From an uncultured Asticcacaulis sp. (GTDB lineage Bacteria; Pseudomonadota; Alphaproteobacteria; Caulobacterales; Caulobacteraceae): DNA of 8,219 nt. A program made the translations under genes and the position numbers. Within the stretch, counting starts at the first letter, position 1. Every line of letters starts with the position of its first letter. The notes under the pieces were generated by a model. It did no database searches. It was not told the DNA's origin and was given only the letters and a program-made list of their open reading frames with translations. The DNA lies in assembly GCA_946482045.1 (NCBI GenBank), contig CAMLPZ010000191.1, forward strand, positions 1 to 8,219, read 5' to 3'. Shown in pieces: positions 5,494 to 8,219 of this stretch.

Positions 5494-7710
5494 TTACACC
5501 CGCAGTTTGCGCAATCCGCGCGGCGCCATTTTCCCGGCCTGCGCACGCTTGCCCTGGTAATCCTTGAAGTCCTTGAAATCGCGCGCCTTGCCCGCACCGT
5601 CATACCATTGCGGTACAGCGCTGGAATCGAACACGGCGATATCGCGCACGCCGCCATCCTTATAGGCCTGCAGCTTGACGCCCTTGCCGCGCGCCATTTC
5701 CGGCAACTCCGAAACCGGGAAGATCAAGAGCTTGTTGTTCTCGCCCAGCACCATCAGGCTGTCGCCGATAACAGGCAGAGCCGCCAGGGCTTCAGTGCCT
5801 TCGACGTTCAGCACCTGCTTGCCGGCGCGCTTGTTGGCGACGCCGTCTTCCTCGTTCATCACGAAGCCGTAGCCGTTCTTGGAGACCATGACGCGCTTCT
5901 TGCCGGTCTGGGCGACAAAGACGTCAACGATCTTGGCGCCATCCTCGAAGTCGACCATCAGGCGCAGCGGCTCGCCGTGGCCACGCGCCGACGGCAGCTT
6001 GTCGCAGGCCAGCGTCAGGAAGCGGCCGTCCGAGGTCATGATCAACAGCTTGTCGGTCGTCATGGCCGGCACCAGCCAGGCCAGTTCGTCGCCTTCCTTG
6101 AACTTCAGTTCCGACGGATCGGCCACAGCGCCCTTGGCGGCGCGGATCCAGCCGCGCTTCGACAGGATGACGGTAATCGGCTCCTTGGGCAGGTAGCTCT
6201 CGATCGCCGCGACCTCAATATTGGCCGGCGCCTCGGCGAAGGTCGTGCGGCGGGCTGACAAAAGCTTCTTGCGCACGTCGACCAGTTGCTGGTCGATGCG
6301 CTTCCATTGCAGTTTCTCGCTGCCCAGCAGCTTGTTCAGTTCGTCGCGTTCTTCGGACAGCTTCTTGTGCTCGTCCTGGATCGTCATTTCCTCGAGCCGC
6401 GCCAGTTGGCGCAGGCGGGTGTCAAGGATGTAGTCGGCCTGCATTTCGGTCAGTTTGAACCGCGCCATCAACACGTCGCGCGGCTTGTCCTCCTCTCGGA
6501 TGATGCGGATCACCTCATCCAGGTTGAGGAAGGCGATCATCAAACCGTCGAGGAGGTGCAGGCGCTTCTCGATCTTTTCCAGCCGCCATTGCGACGTGCG
6601 CTGCAAGACCACACGGCGGTGGTCGAGGAAGGCGACCAGGCAGGCTTTCAGGCCCATGACACGCGGCGTGCCGGTGCCGTCGAGCACGTTGATATTGACA
6701 CCAAACCGCGTTTCGAGATCGGAGACCTTGAACAGGCTCTCCATCAGCACTTCCGGCTCGATATTGCGCGTCTTCGGCTCCAGAACGAGGCGCACCTCTT
6801 CGTCCGACTCATCGCGGACATCGCCCAGCAGCGGCGCCTTCTTGTTCTCGATCAGATCGGCCAGTTGCTCGATCAGGCGTGACTTCTGGACCTGGTACGG
6901 GATTTCGCGCACGACGATGCGCCAGTTGCCGCGCCCCAGCTCCTCGACCTCATAGCGGGCGCGTGTGCGGATCGACCCACGGCCGGTCTCATAGGATTCC
7001 TGGATCGAAGCACGGCTTTCGACGCAGATCCCCCCGGTCGGAAAGTCCGGGCCTGGGATGAATTCCATCAGCTCGGCCGTGGTCGTTTCCGGCGCGGTCA
7101 GCAGCTTGCGGCAAGCATCGATCAGTTCGGCGACATTGTGCGGCGGGATCGAGGTCGCCATGCCGACGGCGATGCCCATCGACCCGTTGGCCAGAAGGTT
7201 GGGGAAGCCCGCCGGCAGGATGACCGGCTCTTCGTCCTGATCGTCATAAGTCGGGCGGAAATCGACAGCGTTCTCGTTGATGCCTTCCAGCAGCAGCATG
7301 GCGGCCGGTGTCAGGCGGCATTCAGTGTAACGCATGGCGGCGGGGTTATCGCCGTCGATATTGCCGAAATTGCCCTGGCCGTCGACCAATTGGTAGCGTT
7401 GCGCAAAGTCCTGGGCCATGCGTACCAGAGCATCGTAAATCGCCTGGTCGCCGTGCGGATGGTAGGTACCCATGACTTCACCGACGACCTTGGCGCACTT
7501 GCGCGCCGCCGCTTCGGGCGTCAGGCGCATGTCGCCCATGGCGTACATGATGCGGCGATGGACCGGCTTCATGCCGTCGCGCACATCCGGCAGCGCCCGG
7601 TGCATGATGGTGGAAAGGGCATAGGCCAGATAGCGGCGCGACAGCGCTTCGCTCATAGGCTCATCGACGACCTGGCCGCCGGCGTCGTCAGGAATCACTA
7701 CGTCACTCAT
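5494..7710 (-). CDS. parC: DNA topoisomerase IV subunit A
   Basis: ParC is the breakage-reunion subunit of topoisomerase IV, which with ParE decatenates daughter chromosomes. It has 738 residues, close to the E. coli length. The N-terminal winged-helix/tower region (about 25-480) shows LPDVRDGMKPVHRRIMYAM (40-58), GTYHPHGDQAIYDALVRMAQ (81-100), VDGQGNFGNIDGD and AMRYTECRL, whose Tyr128 (codon 7327-7329) is the DNA-cleaving residue. GFPNLLANGSMGIAVGMAT follows. A coiled segment (about 440-480) precedes a C-terminal beta-pinwheel (about 490-725). No intact GyrA box (QRRGGKG type) is visible, only the degenerate NKRAGKQVLNVEG, which supports ParC over GyrA. The quinolone-region residues are Gln89 and Asp93 where E. 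coli ParC has Ser80 and Glu84. The ATG at 7710 is preceded by a modest purine-rich GGGGCGA. The GGDEF gene ends 53 bases upstream and the MFS gene begins 47 bases downstream, both on the same strand. Confidence 0.97.
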   Translation of the reverse strand: MSDVVIPDDAGGQVVDEPMSEALSRRYLAYALSTIMHRALPDVRDGMKPVHRRIMYAMGDMRLTPEAAARKCAKVVGEVMGTYHPHGDQAIYDALVRMAQDFAQRYQLVDGQGNFGNIDGDNPAAMRYTECRLTPAAMLLLEGINENAVDFRPTYDDQDEEPVILPAGFPNLLANGSMGIAVGMATSIPPHNVAELIDACRKLLTAPETTTAELMEFIPGPDFPTGGICVESRASIQESYETGRGSIRTRARYEVEELGRGNWRIVVREIPYQVQKSRLIEQLADLIENKKAPLLGDVRDESDEEVRLVLEPKTRNIEPEVLMESLFKVSDLETRFGVNINVLDGTGTPRVMGLKACLVAFLDHRRVVLQRTSQWRLEKIEKRLHLLDGLMIAFLNLDEVIRIIREEDKPRDVLMARFKLTEMQADYILDTRLRQLARLEEMTIQDEHKKLSEERDELNKLLGSEKLQWKRIDQQLVDVRKKLLSARRTTFAEAPANIEVAAIESYLPKEPITVILSKRGWIRAAKGAVADPSELKFKEGDELAWLVPAMTTDKLLIMTSDGRFLTLACDKLPSARGHGEPLRLMVDFEDGAKIVDVFVAQTGKKRVMVSKNGYGFVMNEEDGVANKRAGKQVLNVEGTEALAALPVIGDSLMVLGENNKLLIFPVSELPEMARGKGVKLQAYKDGGVRDIAVFDSSAVPQWYDGAGKARDFKDFKDYQGKRAQAGKMAPRGLRKLRV

Positions 7711-7755
7711 TCGCCCCGTTTAGAACGAGAACGAAAGGAATACAAGGGAACTATT

Positions 7756-7766
7756 TGAACTGTTCA
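7756..7766. repeat. 11-bp palindrome at the GGDEF stop codon, upstream of parC
   Basis: TGAAC and GTTCA flank a single central T, a perfect 5-bp-arm palindrome that includes the stop codon of the GGDEF gene. On the minus strand three further GTTC tetramers follow before the parC start. The spacings do not fit the alphaproteobacterial LexA site. It may be a regulator half-site cluster for parC or simply chance. Confidence 0.3.
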
Positions 7767-8219
7767 CACCGCGTTGCGGGCCTGGTCTCGTCCGGCGGAC
7801 TTGGCAGCGTACAGCGCCTGGTCGGCATCCTTATAGAGCCCCTGGAGTGTCTTGCCCGGCGCCCATTCGGCGATGCCGGCCGAGAAGGTGTAGCGCATGG
7901 TAATGTCACCGACCCTTAGCCTCTGGTCGCGAAGGTGCGCCCGCAGGCGTTCGACCGCAGCAGCAGCCTGATCCATCGAAGCGCCCGGCATCACGAACAG
8001 AAACTCCTCACCGCCGACCCGTCCGGTGACGTCGCGATCGCGCAGCACGTCGCGCATGCAGCTCGAAAAATGCACCAGGACCTGGTCGCCGCCGTCATGG
8101 CCGAAATGGTCGTTGATCATCTTGAAATGGTCGAGGTCGAGAACGACAATGCTGAACACCTGGCCGTCCTGCGCCGCGCGGTCCAGGATCGCGCCAAAGC
8201 GCTTCATGGCGGCGCCGCG
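7764..8219 (-). CDS. GGDEF-domain diguanylate cyclase, N-terminus beyond the window
   Basis: The visible part is most of a GGDEF domain, which joins two GTP into cyclic di-GMP. The frame stays open to base 8219, so the ATG at 8207 is probably an internal Met: the preceding residues RGAA would continue the usual LTGLxNRR lead-in, which lies just outside. Visible motifs are FSIVVLDLDHFKMINDHFGH (metal and nucleotide binding), the active site GGEEF (8001-8015) and YTFSAGIAEW. It ends with the typical LYKDADQALYAAKSAGRDQ. An RxxD inhibitory site (RDRD, 8031-8042) stands exactly five residues before GGEEF, so product inhibition by c-di-GMP is expected. The protein looks catalytically intact. Any sensory or membrane region lies off the right edge, so the input signal is unknown. 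The stop is TGA at 7766-7764, 53 bases before parC. Confidence 0.92.
   Translation of the reverse strand, partial: RGAAMKRFGAILDRAAQDGQVFSIVVLDLDHFKMINDHFGHDGGDQVLVHFSSCMRDVLRDRDVTGRVGGEEFLFVMPGASMDQAAAAVERLRAHLRDQRLRVGDITMRYTFSAGIAEWAPGKTLQGLYKDADQALYAAKSAGRDQARNAV

Noticed and set aside
7138..7758. 206-codon open frame on the plus strand opposite the parC start
   Set aside because: It mirrors the parC frame, its translation is rich in His, Arg, Val and Ala without motifs, and it has no ribosome binding site or partner gene. The similar plus-strand frames at 5608-6258 and 6286-6882 are rejected for the same reason.
7719..7766. LexA/SOS box upstream of parC
   Set aside because: The alphaproteobacterial site is GTTC-N7-GTTC. 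The GTTC tetramers here are spaced by 5, 15 and 2 bases, none by 7.
8031..8042. GCGATCGC palindrome as a repeated genomic element
   Set aside because: It simply encodes the RDRD inhibitory site of the GGDEF domain, and only this copy stood out to me in the window.

Overview
The window reads as a stretch of chromosome from a high-GC, motile alphaproteobacterium, most likely in the Caulobacteraceae (an Asticcacaulis- or Caulobacter-like organism). This rests on the style of the MotB, Bpt and ParC proteins, on a TonB-dependent receptor with a Pro/Gln-rich lead-in, and on the GC-rich codon use. The genus is inference; the sequence contains no rRNA or other direct taxonomic marker.

Left half, plus strand. 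The window opens inside motB, the flagellar stator protein that anchors to peptidoglycan; its first 30 or so codons are cut off. A 95-base gap follows, then bpt, the leucyl-transferase of the N-degron pathway. After a 151-base gap that includes an AT-rich island with a perfect 8-bp inverted repeat comes a large TonB-dependent outer-membrane receptor of the OMP_b-brl_3 type. Its own ATG is at 1785, which gives a clear signal peptide.

Right half, minus strand. Read in the direction of transcription, the genes are a GGDEF diguanylate cyclase whose N-terminus lies off the right edge, then parC (topoisomerase IV subunit A), then a 12-helix MFS transporter. The gaps are 53 and 47 bases and no T-tract terminator is visible, so the three may be co-transcribed. 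The MFS gene meets the receptor gene tail to tail, and the two stop codons share one CTAG tetranucleotide.

The genes do not form a single pathway. The window combines motility (motB), c-di-GMP signalling (GGDEF), DNA decatenation (parC), protein turnover (bpt) and two envelope transporters of unknown substrate. I see no tRNA, rRNA, CRISPR, insertion sequence or phage gene, and no convincing undescribed multi-gene system. The points worth a second look are small: the receptor's unusual N- and C-terminal low-complexity segments, the AT-rich palindrome before it, the shared CTAG stop, a non-canonical quinolone-region residue in ParC, the close pairing of parC with an exporter-like gene, and a Ser in place of the usual Asp in MotB's peptidoglycan-binding motif.
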